Origin: Mayfieldus sp963841445
GTDB taxonomy: Bacteria; Actinomycetota; Thermoleophilia; Solirubrobacterales; 70-9
Length of the DNA: 64,000 nucleotides
Assembly: GCA_963841445.1 (NCBI GenBank)
Contig: CAWJCP010000007.1
Span: 1 to 64,000 of the forward strand
Direction of reading: 5' to 3'
Shown here: positions 39,492 to 48,394 of the stretch, one piece after another
Layout of the letters: the number at the start of each line of letters is the position of its first letter
How positions within the stretch are numbered: the stretch's first letter is position 1
Notes under the pieces: model-generated
Told to the model about the DNA's origin: nothing
The model's input: only the letters and a program-made list of their open reading frames with translations
Databases searched by the model: none
Made by a program: the position numbers and the translations under genes

Positions 39492-40808
39492 CTAGTAGCG
39501 CGCGATCAGCGCCGCCATGCGGTCCTGTTGGCGGTGCGCCTCGTAGAGGCTGCGGACCCGGTTGTTGAGGATCGAGAAGGCCATCACCTTGCCGTCCGCG
39601 TTGAAGCAGTAGCCGGAGAGGGCGCTGACCCCGCTCAGCGTCCCGGTCTTGGTGCGGCAGCGTCCGGCGGCGGCCGTCCCACGCATCCGATGCGCCACCG
39701 TTCCCTCGCGGCCCGCGACCGGCAGCGACTCGGCGAACTCATCGGCGGCCGGGGTCTTGCGCATCGCGCTCAAAAAGCGCGCGACCTGTGCGGGTGTGAC
39801 CCGGTTGCGGCGCGTCAGCCCCGAGCCGTCGACTGCGTGCACGCCGCTGCCGAGGCCGCGTGCGTATCGCTTTACGACCACCGTCCCCGCGCGCGTCGTC
39901 CCGGCGGCACCGAAATGGGCGCCGAGGTCCTTGATCAGCATCTCGGCGAAGAAGTTGTTCGAGTAGACGTCGGTCTCGTTGGTCAGCACCTTCATCTTCG
40001 AAGAGTCGACCTCGCCGACCTGGGTGGTGCCGCTTGCGGGCCGAACTCCCAGCTCGACGTTTGCCGAGATCGGGATGCCGCTCGAGCGCAGCGAGTCGGC
40101 GAGGGCGTCGGCGGCGACGATCGCCGGATCGCGGGCGAAGCCGTGACCGCGCGAGTTGGCGTAGCCGGAGTTGAAGTCGAGCCCCGAGAGCGGGCCGATG
40201 TAGGGGCTGGTCGCATAGCCGGAGTCCGCCACCCCGCGCAGGCGGTCGAAGACGCTGTCGTCGGCGACCAGCCTTCCGGTCACCCTGCTGATGCCCGCCG
40301 ACTTGAGGTCGTCGGTGAGCTCGAAGAGGTTGCTTGCGGCGCTGCCGAGGAAGCGGCGCGCGAAAGCGGGGCTGGAGAGGCCTGGATCGCCGCCGCCGAC
40401 CAAGTAGAGGTTGCCGTGTAGCACCCCGGAACTGTCGACGCTTCCGCTGCGCCAGAGCGTCGTCTGCAGCCTCTGGTCGGGGCCGAAGCGCGCCAGCGCG
40501 GTGGCGGTCGTGAACAGCTTCATGTTCGAGGCGGGGATCCGGCGCCTGCGACCGTGTGAGCCGCAGACCCTCTTGCCGGTCATCGTGTCGATCACGTAGA
40601 CGCCGCTTGCCCGGCCGCCGTGCCGCGCTCGCGCCGCCAGGCGCCCGCACATCCGCGAGCGGGAGATCGAGCTGGTCGCGGTGGCCGCGGCCGAACGGGC
40701 CACCGGCGTGTGGCCGGGGACGTCAGGGGCCAGGGCGGCAGCATTGCCGGGCGAGGCCGTGACAAGTGTCACGAGGCTCGCGATGAGGGCTGATCCTGCG
40801 TGCTTCAC
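39492..40808 (-). CDS. dacB: D-alanyl-D-alanine carboxypeptidase/endopeptidase (PBP4 family)
   Basis: This secreted peptidoglycan peptidase is 438 aa from GTG 40808, with a signal peptide (~1-27, SALIASLVTLVTASPGNAAA). The penicillin-binding motifs are in place: S94-x-x-K97 in PASNMKLFT, SNN in VYSNNFFAEML, and KTG in CRTKTGTLSG. It also has the large insertion between SxxK and SxN typical of PBP4. It acts on D-Ala cross-links outside the membrane. Confidence 0.9.
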   Translation of the reverse strand: MKHAGSALIASLVTLVTASPGNAAALAPDVPGHTPVARSAAATATSSISRSRMCGRLAARARHGGRASGVYVIDTMTGKRVCGSHGRRRRIPASNMKLFTTATALARFGPDQRLQTTLWRSGSVDSSGVLHGNLYLVGGGDPGLSSPAFARRFLGSAASNLFELTDDLKSAGISRVTGRLVADDSVFDRLRGVADSGYATSPYIGPLSGLDFNSGYANSRGHGFARDPAIVAADALADSLRSSGIPISANVELGVRPASGTTQVGEVDSSKMKVLTNETDVYSNNFFAEMLIKDLGAHFGAAGTTRAGTVVVKRYARGLGSGVHAVDGSGLTRRNRVTPAQVARFLSAMRKTPAADEFAESLPVAGREGTVAHRMRGTAAAGRCRTKTGTLSGVSALSGYCFNADGKVMAFSILNNRVRSLYEAHRQQDRMAALIARY

Positions 40809-40955
40809 GTCCCTACCAACAACTGAGGGTGGCGAGGGTAGCGGCTCTCGAAGACCGTCCTGGCTGGCGGGCCAGGCTGCTATAACCGGCACCGTTGTGA
40901 GCGCGAGGCTCTTCACAAGAGCTTGGCTGTGGGCCGAGCGCGAACCGCTGAGCTG

Positions 40956-42209
40956 ATGGGCAAGGTCGTCAAGCTCGAGGCGTCCTCGGAGGGCAGGCGA
41001 GCGACCCGCAAGCAGCGCTCGAAGACCGCCTTGGTGCTCGGCGGCGGCGGCTTCACCGGCGGCGTCTATGAGATCGGCGCCCTGCGCGCCTTCGACCTGC
41101 TGGCGGTGAACCGGACCGTCAACGAGTTCGATCTCTATGTGGGGACCAGCGCCGGCTCCTTCGTCGCCAGCATGCTCGCGAACGGCGTCACCCCGGAGGA
41201 GATGATGCGGGTCCTCAACAAGGGCCTGCCCTCGCCGATCAAGGACCCCGCCCTGGGGACGATGCTGCGTCTCAACTATCGCGGCTTCGTGCAGAAGGCC
41301 GCCGTGTTCCCGCTCAAGGTGGTGGGGCTGGCGCAGCATCTCGCCGGCAGGCTCGGCGAGTTCTCGCTGATCGACGTTGGCGCCGGCCTCGCCGAGGGGC
41401 TGCCGAACGGCCTCTACACCGGCAGCGGCTTGGAGAGCTATGTCGAGGAGGTGCTCTCCGACCCCGACCGAAGCAACGACTTCCGCCTCCTGGACCGTGA
41501 GCTCTACCTCACCGCAACCGACCTCGACACCTGCGAGCGGGTCGTGCTCGGGGAGGGGGAGTGGGCGGACGTCCCGATCTCCAAGGCGGTCGAGTGTTCG
41601 ACCGCGCTGCCGATCGTCTACGAGCCCGTCGATCTGAAGGGGCGGCAGCTGGTCGACGGCGGCATTCGCTCGACCACCAACGTCGACATCGCGGTCGAGC
41701 GCGGCGCCAAGTTCATCGTCGTCGTCAACCCGCTGGTTCCGTTCATCAACGACTTCTCGAAGCAGATCCCGACGATCTTCGGGACCCGGGTGCGGCGCGT
41801 GTCGGACATGGGCCTGCCGGCGATCGGCAACCAGGCCTTTAAGCTTATGGCGCACGCGCGGCTGCACCAGGCGGTCGCGCGCTGGCGCGAGAAATATCCT
41901 GGCGTCGACATCATCCTGATCGAGCCCGAGCCTCACGACGAGCTGATGTTCGGGACATCGATCCTCGACTACTCGGCGCGCTTGCAGGTCGCCAAGCACG
42001 GCTTCGAGTCGGTGACCGTCGCGCTCGCCAAGGACTACCAGCGCTACAAGGAGATCACCGATCGGCACGGGATCAAGATCTCGGCCCGCCGGGTGCGCAA
42101 GGTGATCGACCAGGTCACCGAGGAGGAGTCCGAGCAGGGCTCGGCATGGCGTCGGGTGCTTGAGCAGACCACCGCCGCCCTGCTGCGCCAGTCAGACGAG
42201 GCGAGCTAG
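40956..42209 (+). CDS. patatin-like phospholipase
   Basis: This 417-aa patatin-family lipid acyl hydrolase has the oxyanion loop LVLGGGGFTGGVYEIGAL (~27-44), the nucleophile GTSAG with S65, and the catalytic Asp in LVDGGIRSTTN. The C-terminal ~100 residues are helical and charged. ATG 40956 is preferred over an upstream in-frame TTG at 40923. Probable substrate is phospholipid or stored lipid; the specific one is unknown. Confidence 0.9.
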   Translation: MGKVVKLEASSEGRRATRKQRSKTALVLGGGGFTGGVYEIGALRAFDLLAVNRTVNEFDLYVGTSAGSFVASMLANGVTPEEMMRVLNKGLPSPIKDPALGTMLRLNYRGFVQKAAVFPLKVVGLAQHLAGRLGEFSLIDVGAGLAEGLPNGLYTGSGLESYVEEVLSDPDRSNDFRLLDRELYLTATDLDTCERVVLGEGEWADVPISKAVECSTALPIVYEPVDLKGRQLVDGGIRSTTNVDIAVERGAKFIVVVNPLVPFINDFSKQIPTIFGTRVRRVSDMGLPAIGNQAFKLMAHARLHQAVARWREKYPGVDIILIEPEPHDELMFGTSILDYSARLQVAKHGFESVTVALAKDYQRYKEITDRHGIKISARRVRKVIDQVTEEESEQGSAWRRVLEQTTAALLRQSDEAS

Positions 42210-42254
42210 CCGAGATCGATTTCCGACCGACCGCGCGCCGCCGTCACAGGCGCG

Positions 42255-43484
42255 TTACTGCAGGTTGCTGCGCAGCAGGCCGATCTGGCGACCGATCTCG
42301 TCGGTCCGGTGACCGGACTCGGCGGCGACGCTGCCGATTTGATCGAGAAGGGCCACCAGCCTCCGATTGAAGGTCGGGAGCTCGGCGGCGGCGACCCGGA
42401 CCTGATCGAAGCCGAGCAGGACGAGATCGTCCATGCTCGGTGTGATCGCCACGAACCGGGCCACGCCGTCGGGGTCGGCGCGAAGGCTGCAGGGAGGTTC
42501 GGTGCGAGCCGCGCGCAGCAGCAGATCGGCCAGTTGACTCATGGCGGTCTCGGCTGTCGTCGGGTCGTTGACGCCCGGGGAGAGCCCTCGCAGCGTTATG
42601 TCGGCGAGCTGTCGGATCGGGAAGGCGATGTCCTGGACTAGGGTTCGCTCGCGTCCCAACTCGAGGGCGTCATGCACCTTGGAGGCGAAGGCTTCGCGGT
42701 CAGCGTCGGCGGCGATCTCGACCAGGGTTGTCCCGGAGAGCACGAAGTCGCCGAGCGCCGCGCGCTGGACGGCGATGCCCTCTTCCTCGCGAGCTGCAGC
42801 CAGCACGGCGTCGCCGTCAATGGCGTTGAAGAAGCCGCCGCGCCCGGCGCGCAGGGGAAAGCAGCCGGCCGCCAGTCGTCGCTCGAGCTCCTCGGCGTCC
42901 GCCTCCGGGTGTGCGGCGGGCGTGCCGATGCCGGCCGGGAAGCGCCGCTCGAGCAGGGGCCGGGCGTCGCGCCCGATTCGATCGATCACAGTCTCGGCCT
43001 GCAGCAACACGATGACGTTGTGGATGAAGGCTGCGAAGAGAGCGAATGCCACCACGGCCCCCGCTACCCCAACCGTCAGGACAAGGTTCGGCTTCCCGGT
43101 CGCGGACTGAAGCCGGCCGAGCGCGATCAGGGCGTAGACGAATACACCGAGAAAGGCGGCCAGGGTCACGCGGCTGAGCCGATCGGTCTGAAAGGTGCGC
43201 AGGACGCGCGGGCTGAGCTGTTGAGAGGCGAGCTGGAGTGCGATCACGGTGACCGAGAAGGCGATGCCGGCGACGGAGACGGTGACCGTGGCGATGGTCT
43301 GCAACAGCCCGCGGGCGCTCGCGGAGTCCGAGGTAGTGAATATCCCGAGCCTCCCGTTCGAGGCGTCGTCGAGGAGGGGAACGACGAACCCGAGGATGCC
43401 GCCGGCGAGCATGGCGACGGCCGGCAGCAGCCAGAAGCTGCGGCGCGCGACGTCCATGAAAAGCGATGGCTTGAGTCGGTTCAT
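42255..43484 (-). CDS. DUF2254 membrane protein
   Basis: This 409-aa protein has four N-terminal membrane helices (SFWLLPAVAMLAGGILG; TVTVSVAGIAFSVTVIAL; LAAFLGVFVYALIAL; VAGAVVAFALFAAF) and a long soluble C-terminal half. The region FSVTVIALQLASQQLSPRVL is the DUF2254 hallmark. Its role is unknown. It lies convergent to the patatin gene and downstream of the acyl-CoA synthetase. Confidence 0.88.
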   Translation of the reverse strand: MNRLKPSLFMDVARRSFWLLPAVAMLAGGILGFVVPLLDDASNGRLGIFTTSDSASARGLLQTIATVTVSVAGIAFSVTVIALQLASQQLSPRVLRTFQTDRLSRVTLAAFLGVFVYALIALGRLQSATGKPNLVLTVGVAGAVVAFALFAAFIHNVIVLLQAETVIDRIGRDARPLLERRFPAGIGTPAAHPEADAEELERRLAAGCFPLRAGRGGFFNAIDGDAVLAAAREEEGIAVQRAALGDFVLSGTTLVEIAADADREAFASKVHDALELGRERTLVQDIAFPIRQLADITLRGLSPGVNDPTTAETAMSQLADLLLRAARTEPPCSLRADPDGVARFVAITPSMDDLVLLGFDQVRVAAAELPTFNRRLVALLDQIGSVAAESGHRTDEIGRQIGLLRSNLQ

Positions 43485-43514
43485 CGGCCCCTGCCAGCCT
43501 TTGCCAGATCGCTG

Positions 43515-45341
43515 CTAGCTGTCGTAGAGCTCGTCGACCTGCTGCTCGTACTTCGAGGCGACGACGGCGCGCTTGACCTTCAGGGTCGGGGTCAGCTCAC
43601 CGCCCTCCTGCGAGAGGTCCTGGGGGAGGATGCGGATCTTCTTGACCTGCTCGACGCGGGCGAACTTGCGGTTGATCTGCTCGATGTGGGCATCGATCTC
43701 CGCCTGCACCTTCGGGTTTGCGGCTAGAGCCTCGGGGTCCTGCGGCAGGTCGTGCTCCTTGGCGTAGGAGACCGCCTCCTCGGGATCGAGGGTGACCAGC
43801 CCCACCAGGTAAGGCCGCCGGTCGCCGATCACGACGCATTGTGAGACCAGCGGATGCTGCTTGATCTCGGCCTCGAGGTTGGCGGGGGTGATGTTCTTGC
43901 CTCCCGCCGTGATGATGATGTCCTTCTTTCGGCCGGTGATCTTCAGGTAGCCGTCCTCGTCCATCTCGCCGATGTCCCCTGTGTGCAACCAGCCATCGAC
44001 GAGCGTCTCCCGGGTCGCCTCCTCGTTCTTGTAGTAGCCCTGGAAGATGTTCGGGCCCTTGACGAGGATCTCACCGTCGTCGGCGATCTTCACCTCGCAG
44101 CCGGGAAACGGCTTGCCGATCGTGCCGATCTTGTAGTCGTCCGGGGTCGATATCGTCGCCGCGGTCGAGGTCTCGGTCATGCCCCAGCCCTCGAGCACGA
44201 GCACCCCGGCGGCCTCGAAGAAGCGCAGGATGTCGGGGTTGATCGGCGCGGCGCCGGAGACCGCCAGCCGCAGTCGCCCGCCGAACAGGGCGCGGATCTT
44301 GGCAAGCACCTGGCGGTCCGCGAACGCATACTGGAGTCGCAGCAGCGGACCGGGCTCACGGCCCTGGCGCTCGAGCTCGCGAACCTTGTGCCCGACCCCG
44401 ATCGCCCAGTCGAAGATCGCCTTGGTGGCCCCCCCGGCGGCGTCGGCCTTCGCGTTCGCGGCCGTGTAGATCTTCTCGAAGATCCGCGGGACGGACGGGA
44501 AGTAGGTCGGCCGCACCTCTACCAAGTCAGTGGCGATCTTGAGCGGATCGCGCTGCCAGTAGGCCAGTGTCGCGCCGAGGTCGAAGCTGCCGAACTGGAT
44601 CAGGACCGCGAACGAGTGCGCCAGGGGGAGGAACAGATAGGTCAGCTCCTCCTCCTCGATCACCGAGACGGAGTTGACCATGTCCAGCATCGAGCGGTAG
44701 TTGCCGTGGGTGATCACGCAGCCCTTCGGGGGCCCCGTTGTGCCCGACGTGTAGATGAACGTGCAGACGTCGTCCGGAGTCACCGAGCGCCAGCGCTGCT
44801 CCCACTCCGATTCGTCGCGCTCGGCGCCGCGCGCGGCGAGATCCTGCATCGAGATCGCGTCATCGCTTGAGCCGGTCATGCGGATCACCCGTTCGAGCTG
44901 TGGGCACTGGTCGCGGACGGCGCGGATCTTCTCCATCTGCTCGTCGTCCTCGACCACGACGACCTTGGCGTCGGAGTCGGTGAGCACGTAGGCGCACTCC
45001 TCGGGCGAGTTGGTCTGGTAGATCGGCGCCACCACTGCCCCGGCGGTGAGCGCGGCGAAATCGAAGTAGGTCCACTCGGGACGGGTGTTGGCGAGGATCG
45101 AGACCACGTCGCCCTTCTCGACCCCGAGCTGCATCAGCCCGAGCGAGAGGTCGCGGACCGTCTCACCGACCTCGGTGAAGCTGCGGGTGACCCATTCGCC
45201 GGGGGCATCCGTGAACATCACGGCCTTGCCGGGCCCGAAGCGCACGATCGCGTTCGGAAGCAGGTCCGCGATGGTCAGGCTGCGACTCTCGTCGCTGCGC
45301 TCGGTCGTCGCCTCGACGCCCGGCCGTACCGCTTGCTCCAT
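43515..45341 (-). CDS. long-chain fatty-acid-CoA ligase (AMP-forming)
   Basis: This enzyme activates fatty acids to acyl-CoA through an acyl-AMP. The 608-aa protein has the P-loop-like FIYTSGTTGPPKGCVITHGN (~195), the motif GWGMTETS (~385), the hinge region DGWLHTGDIGEMDEDGYLKITGRKKD and the final Lys motif LTPTLKVKRAVV. It resembles the FadD15-type branch. GGAGAG lies just before the ATG. A 105-nt AT-richer gap follows upstream, with a possible TAGACT -10 box. Confidence 0.93.
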   Translation of the reverse strand: MEQAVRPGVEATTERSDESRSLTIADLLPNAIVRFGPGKAVMFTDAPGEWVTRSFTEVGETVRDLSLGLMQLGVEKGDVVSILANTRPEWTYFDFAALTAGAVVAPIYQTNSPEECAYVLTDSDAKVVVVEDDEQMEKIRAVRDQCPQLERVIRMTGSSDDAISMQDLAARGAERDESEWEQRWRSVTPDDVCTFIYTSGTTGPPKGCVITHGNYRSMLDMVNSVSVIEEEELTYLFLPLAHSFAVLIQFGSFDLGATLAYWQRDPLKIATDLVEVRPTYFPSVPRIFEKIYTAANAKADAAGGATKAIFDWAIGVGHKVRELERQGREPGPLLRLQYAFADRQVLAKIRALFGGRLRLAVSGAAPINPDILRFFEAAGVLVLEGWGMTETSTAATISTPDDYKIGTIGKPFPGCEVKIADDGEILVKGPNIFQGYYKNEEATRETLVDGWLHTGDIGEMDEDGYLKITGRKKDIIITAGGKNITPANLEAEIKQHPLVSQCVVIGDRRPYLVGLVTLDPEEAVSYAKEHDLPQDPEALAANPKVQAEIDAHIEQINRKFARVEQVKKIRILPQDLSQEGGELTPTLKVKRAVVASKYEQQVDELYDS

Positions 45342-45446
45342 CTCTCTCCTAGCTCTCGGCTGCCCTGATCAAGAAACCATCACCCAGCGACTCCCTTGGG
45401 GAAGTCTAAGGGAGAGTTGAAGGAGGGAGAGGGCCCTCTGGGAGAC

Positions 45447-45626
45447 CTAGGCGGCGCTGGCTTGGCTGTTCTGCTCGCTGATGCTGCGCAGCGAGGAGAG
45501 GAAGAGGGTCTTGTCGATTCTGCCGTTGAAGATCGGGACTCCCATCTCCATGCACTTGGCGATCACCTCCCGCCGCTTCATGTTCATCTCATCGGCGAGC
45601 TCGGTCGGCGTCAAGTGAACGGCCAC
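45447..45626 (-). CDS. small IF2_N / HTH-like protein
   Basis: This 59-aa protein (VAVHLTPTELADEMNMKRREV...) has an acidic helix-turn-helix-like pattern with KCMEMGVPIFNGRIDKTLF. This resembles the N-terminal domain of initiation factor IF-2 and small DNA-binding regulators. GTG 45626 is chosen because AGGAGGAGG ends 8 nt upstream; another GTG 6 nt earlier is too close to it. It has a near-consensus promoter. Role unknown, perhaps a small nucleic-acid-binding regulator. Confidence 0.75.
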   Translation of the reverse strand: MAVHLTPTELADEMNMKRREVIAKCMEMGVPIFNGRIDKTLFLSSLRSISEQNSQASAA

Positions 45627-45660
45627 TGGCACTCCTCCTCCTAAGCGATTTGGAAAGCCA

Positions 45661-45688
45661 TATATACCGCTTGCGACGGATGTGTCAA
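45661..45688 (-). promoter_or_regulatory. sigma-A-type promoter of the small IF2_N-like gene
   Basis: On the minus strand, TTGACA (45683-45688) is followed after 16 nt by TATATA (45661-45666). This is the best housekeeping promoter in the window. It lies ~35 nt upstream of the start codon at 45626, with a perfect ribosome-binding site between. Confidence 0.8.
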
Positions 45689-45721
45689 CCGAAAAACTCG
45701 AAATTGCGGGGGCTTTCGGTT
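45687..45721 (-). terminator. hairpin downstream of the Nif3-like gene
   Basis: An 8-bp inverted repeat (aaccgaaa / tttcggtt, 45687-45694 and 45714-45721) lies 22 nt past the Nif3-like stop and abuts the -35 box of the next gene. It probably separates the two transcripts. Confidence 0.5.
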
Positions 45722-45742
45722 CACCTTCTCGGAGATGCTCGC

Positions 45743-46502
45743 TCAGATCGGGTTCGGGACGTCGATGAACCGGTGCTCGACCCCGAAGCGCTCGGCGATC
45801 AGCTCGCCGAGCCGGCGCACCCCGAAGGTCTCGGTCGCGTAGTGGCCGGCGGCAAAGAAGTGGATCCCGCCCTCCCTCGCATCGCCCATCACCGGCTCCG
45901 AGGGCTCGCCGGTCAGGTAGGCGTCGAGGCCCAGATCGATCGCGTCGCGAATCTGCTTCGATGCCCCGCCGCTGACGATTCCGATCGAATGGATTCGCTG
46001 CGGGCCCGCGGCGAAGACCAGCGGCTCGCGGCCGGCCAGCTCGGTGACGCGCTCGGTCAACTGGTCCGCCGAATAGCCCCTCGGCGCGCTTTCCGACCGC
46101 GCCGATCGGCTGTCCCCCGTGCACCGAGAAGGACCCCACCCGCTCGAACCCGAGGCCGGCGCAGAGAAGCGCGTTGTTGCCGATCTCGGGATGGGCGTCG
46201 AGGGGCAGGTGATAGCCGGCCAGGGAGACGCGCTCGCCGAGCAGCGGTCGCAGCCGATCCGCCATCTGCTCGCTCAGCGCCTGGGGTTGGTCGCCCCAGA
46301 ACAACCCGTGGTGGGCTATCGCCAGCTGGGCACCGGAGTCGATCGTCGCCTCGATGAAGGCGCGGTTGGCCGATACGCCCGTCGCCACCCTCTCCACCTC
46401 CGCCGAACCGGGGACCTGGAGTCCGATCGGCCCGTAGTCCTCGAACGAGGCGACGTCGAGCAGCTCGTCGCAGAACTCGATGATCTCGTCCCGGGACGCC
46501 AT
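45743..46502 (-). pseudogene. Nif3-like dinuclear metal centre protein, frameshifted
   Basis: NIF3/GTP-cyclohydrolase-I-type-2-like family. From ATG 46502 it reads SRDEIIEFCDELLDV, with metal site IAHHGLFWG (~62) and YHLPLDAHPE (~95). It then breaks at a run of four C (46077-46080 on the plus strand); removing one base joins it to YSADQLTERVTELAGREPLVF and the C-terminal metal motif GHYATETFG...FGVEHRFIDVPNP. A single homopolymer-length difference is the only lesion, so it may be intact in the living strain. Confidence 0.8.
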
Positions 46503-46575
46503 CGCCAAGACGCTATGCCAGCGGCGCTGGAGCGCGCAGCGCGCCTCCGCGGCGCCGTCTATCTACGATTCAGCG

Positions 46576-46842
46576 ATGGCGCAGAGCAGGGCAACGAGCG
46601 AGCAGGCGGCGGGACGCGGCTCCTTCATCGAGTCGCTGATGGACACCGACCTGTACTCGATGGGGGCATTCTTCAGCGACGAGCACCCGGAGCTCGTCGA
46701 GGAGGTGGTGCGGCGCAGCGTCTCGATCGAGGAGCAGGGGCTGCAGGCCTACGCGGCGGCCGAGGAGATCAGCGTCGAAGAGGGCTTTCGGACCCTGCTC
46801 ACGGGGCTCGCGGTGCGCTATTACAAGGCGGTCGCGGGCTAG
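46576..46842 (+). CDS. hypothetical small acidic protein
   Basis: This 88-aa protein has no recognised domain. It is mostly helical, with a middle segment DTDLYSMGAFFSDEHPELVEEVVRR. It is divergent from the Nif3-like gene and 16 nt upstream of the DsbA-like gene, so the two may be cotranscribed. ATG 46576 is the first good start. Confidence 0.65.
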   Translation: MAQSRATSEQAAGRGSFIESLMDTDLYSMGAFFSDEHPELVEEVVRRSVSIEEQGLQAYAAAEEISVEEGFRTLLTGLAVRYYKAVAG

Positions 46843-46858
46843 TGGGGCGACTGAGCAG

Positions 46859-47584
46859 ATGAATGCCGCGGCGGCTCAGAGCAGCCGGCGGCGCGGCCGC
46901 TGGCTAGTGCTCGCGGTGCTGAGCCTCGGCACGATCGCGCTTCTCTACGGGATCTACGACCTCTCGACCCAGAAGCCCGACCGAGGCCAGGTGCAGGTGC
47001 AGGGCATTGGCGACTCGCTGGAGATCTTCGGGGGCGTGCGCCAGGACGAGGACCGGCTCGGCTCCCCGGACGCCCCGGTCTCGATCGACATCTTCGATGA
47101 CCTCCAATGCGGGAACTGCCGGCGGCAGTTCCTCTCCACGATCCCCTCGCTGGTCGAGAACTACGTCCGGCCCGGTGAGGTGCGGCTCGACTATCGCCAC
47201 TACTCGTTCAGCCCTCGCACCGAGGAGCTCGGCTTCTACGGCGCCGAGGCGGCAGCCGACCAGGGCTACGCCTGGCCCTACATCTACCTCTTCTTTCGCA
47301 ATCAGTCCGAGGCCGAGCGGTTCGGCATCGACCGCGACTTCCTGACCGCGATCGCCGGCTCCATACCGGAGCTCGACGTGCCGGCCTGGCGCGACTATCT
47401 CGACCAGCAGGGGGGGACCGACGGCGCAATCGCGAAGCGGCTCGCCGCCTACGAGAAGCTCGGCTTCGACCTTCGGATCCGCGCCCGGCCGGCGGCGATC
47501 GTAAGCGGGCCGGGCGGGACGCGCACGCTCCAGGACGGTCCCAGCCTCGCGCAGATCACCGCCGCGATCGAGGCGGTGCGCTGA
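46859..47584 (+). CDS. membrane-anchored DsbA-like thioredoxin-fold protein
   Basis: This 241-aa protein has an N-terminal membrane anchor (WLVLAVLSLGTIALLYGIY, ~15-33) and an extracytoplasmic thioredoxin/DsbA fold with active site C84-GN-C87 in DIFDDLQCGNCRRQF. The cis-Pro region is RARPAAIVSG (~217). It is probably a thiol-disulfide oxidoreductase or oxidant for secreted proteins. The following membrane protein starts 57 nt later. Confidence 0.85.
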   Translation: MNAAAAQSSRRRGRWLVLAVLSLGTIALLYGIYDLSTQKPDRGQVQVQGIGDSLEIFGGVRQDEDRLGSPDAPVSIDIFDDLQCGNCRRQFLSTIPSLVENYVRPGEVRLDYRHYSFSPRTEELGFYGAEAAADQGYAWPYIYLFFRNQSEAERFGIDRDFLTAIAGSIPELDVPAWRDYLDQQGGTDGAIAKRLAAYEKLGFDLRIRARPAAIVSGPGGTRTLQDGPSLAQITAAIEAVR

Positions 47585-47641
47585 TCTGCGAAGCACCGAG
47601 CCGTCGGAGCTTCGGGCGAAGCCGCGACATCTCGGTCTCGC

Positions 47642-48115
47642 TTGGCACGGTGCGTCGCAGCCAGCGCCGCGCCCTACGGCTACACGGTCACTCTCTGGAG
47701 CTCGGGCGCAATGTTGATGCACTTTCGCGGCACCCCCAACGTCGGCGACGTCTTCCTGTTCGCGGCTGGAGCGCTCGCGGGCTTCAGCATCCTTGGCGTC
47801 GCCGCGCACCGGACTCTGCGCATGAACGACCCGCTGCCGATGGGCCCGGAGCGGGTGGTCGTCGGGATCATGCACTGGTTTGCCGTTGGGATCGCGCTCG
47901 GCGCGGTCGCGCTGGTGGAGCAGATCAGCAGCTGGACGGCCTGGGCGCTGGGTTCGTTCGCCGGCACGGTCATCTATCTGTCTGGCGCCAGCCTGCAGCT
48001 GGCGCTGCTCGCGCGGCGCGGGCTCGCGGCGGCTGACCGGCGGGACGCCCTCTGGGATAATCGCCTCTCTCGGGGCGTGGCGCAGCCTGGTAGCGCGCAC
48101 CGTTCGGGTCGGTGA
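47642..48115 (+). CDS. four-helix membrane protein (3' end overlaps tRNA-Pro)
   Basis: This 157-aa protein has hydrophobic segments VFLFAAGALAGFSILGVAA, VVVGIMHWFAVGIALGAVALV, WALGSFAGTVIYLSGASLQLALL and a weaker first one. The only in-frame starts are TTG 47642 or internal ATG 47711. The frame runs 46 nt into the tRNA gene, so the true stop may differ if a base is in error. Function unknown. Confidence 0.6.
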   Translation: MARCVAASAAPYGYTVTLWSSGAMLMHFRGTPNVGDVFLFAAGALAGFSILGVAAHRTLRMNDPLPMGPERVVVGIMHWFAVGIALGAVALVEQISSWTAWALGSFAGTVIYLSGASLQLALLARRGLAAADRRDALWDNRLSRGVAQPGSAHRSGR

Positions 48116-48143
48116 GGTCCCCGGTTCAAATCCGGGCGCCCCG
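48070..48143 (+). tRNA. tRNA-Pro (anticodon CGG)
   Basis: The 74-nt cloverleaf is complete: acceptor CGGGGCG / CGCCCCG with discriminator A, D-arm GCGC-AGCCTGGTA-GCGC, anticodon arm CACCG-TTCGGGT-CGGTG (anticodon CGG, reading CCG), and T-arm CCCGG-TTCAAAT-CCGGG. CCA is not encoded. Confidence 0.98.
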
Positions 48144-48166
48144 ATTGTCACCGCCGTGCTCGGCCC

Positions 48167-48394
48167 TCAGGCCGGCTTGTAGCGATCGTTCTGGCAGCGC
48201 GGGCAGACCGGCAGGTTGGTCACCTTGCCCGCTTCGATCTCCAGCTCCTGACCGCAGTTGGTGCACTCGAAGCGACCCGGGGTAACGGTCTCACCGGCAA
48301 GGTAGGGATGCCCGGGGCAAAAGTCTCCTTCATCGGCGGCGCGCCGCTTGGGCGGTGCCGGCAAGCAGTGCGCCGCCGGCGAGCAGGGCGCCAC
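48167..48394 (-). CDS. zinc-ribbon protein (start uncertain)
   Basis: The C-terminal ~50 residues form a clear zinc ribbon: GETVTPGRFECTNCGQELE...LPVCPRCQNDRYKPA, with two CxxC knuckles. An extra CPGHPYLAG precedes it. The annotated start (GTG) overlaps the end of the upstream oxidoreductase, and no ATG is available nearer, so the N-terminus is unsure; a TTG near 48361 is another choice. It lies last in the operon. Confidence 0.65.
   Translation of the reverse strand: MAPCSPAAHCLPAPPKRRAADEGDFCPGHPYLAGETVTPGRFECTNCGQELEIEAGKVTNLPVCPRCQNDRYKPA

Noticed and set aside
39492..42068. 858-codon minus-strand open frame extending over the patatin gene
   Set aside because: The PBP4-type part has its own signal peptide at GTG 40808; upstream is antisense of the patatin gene.
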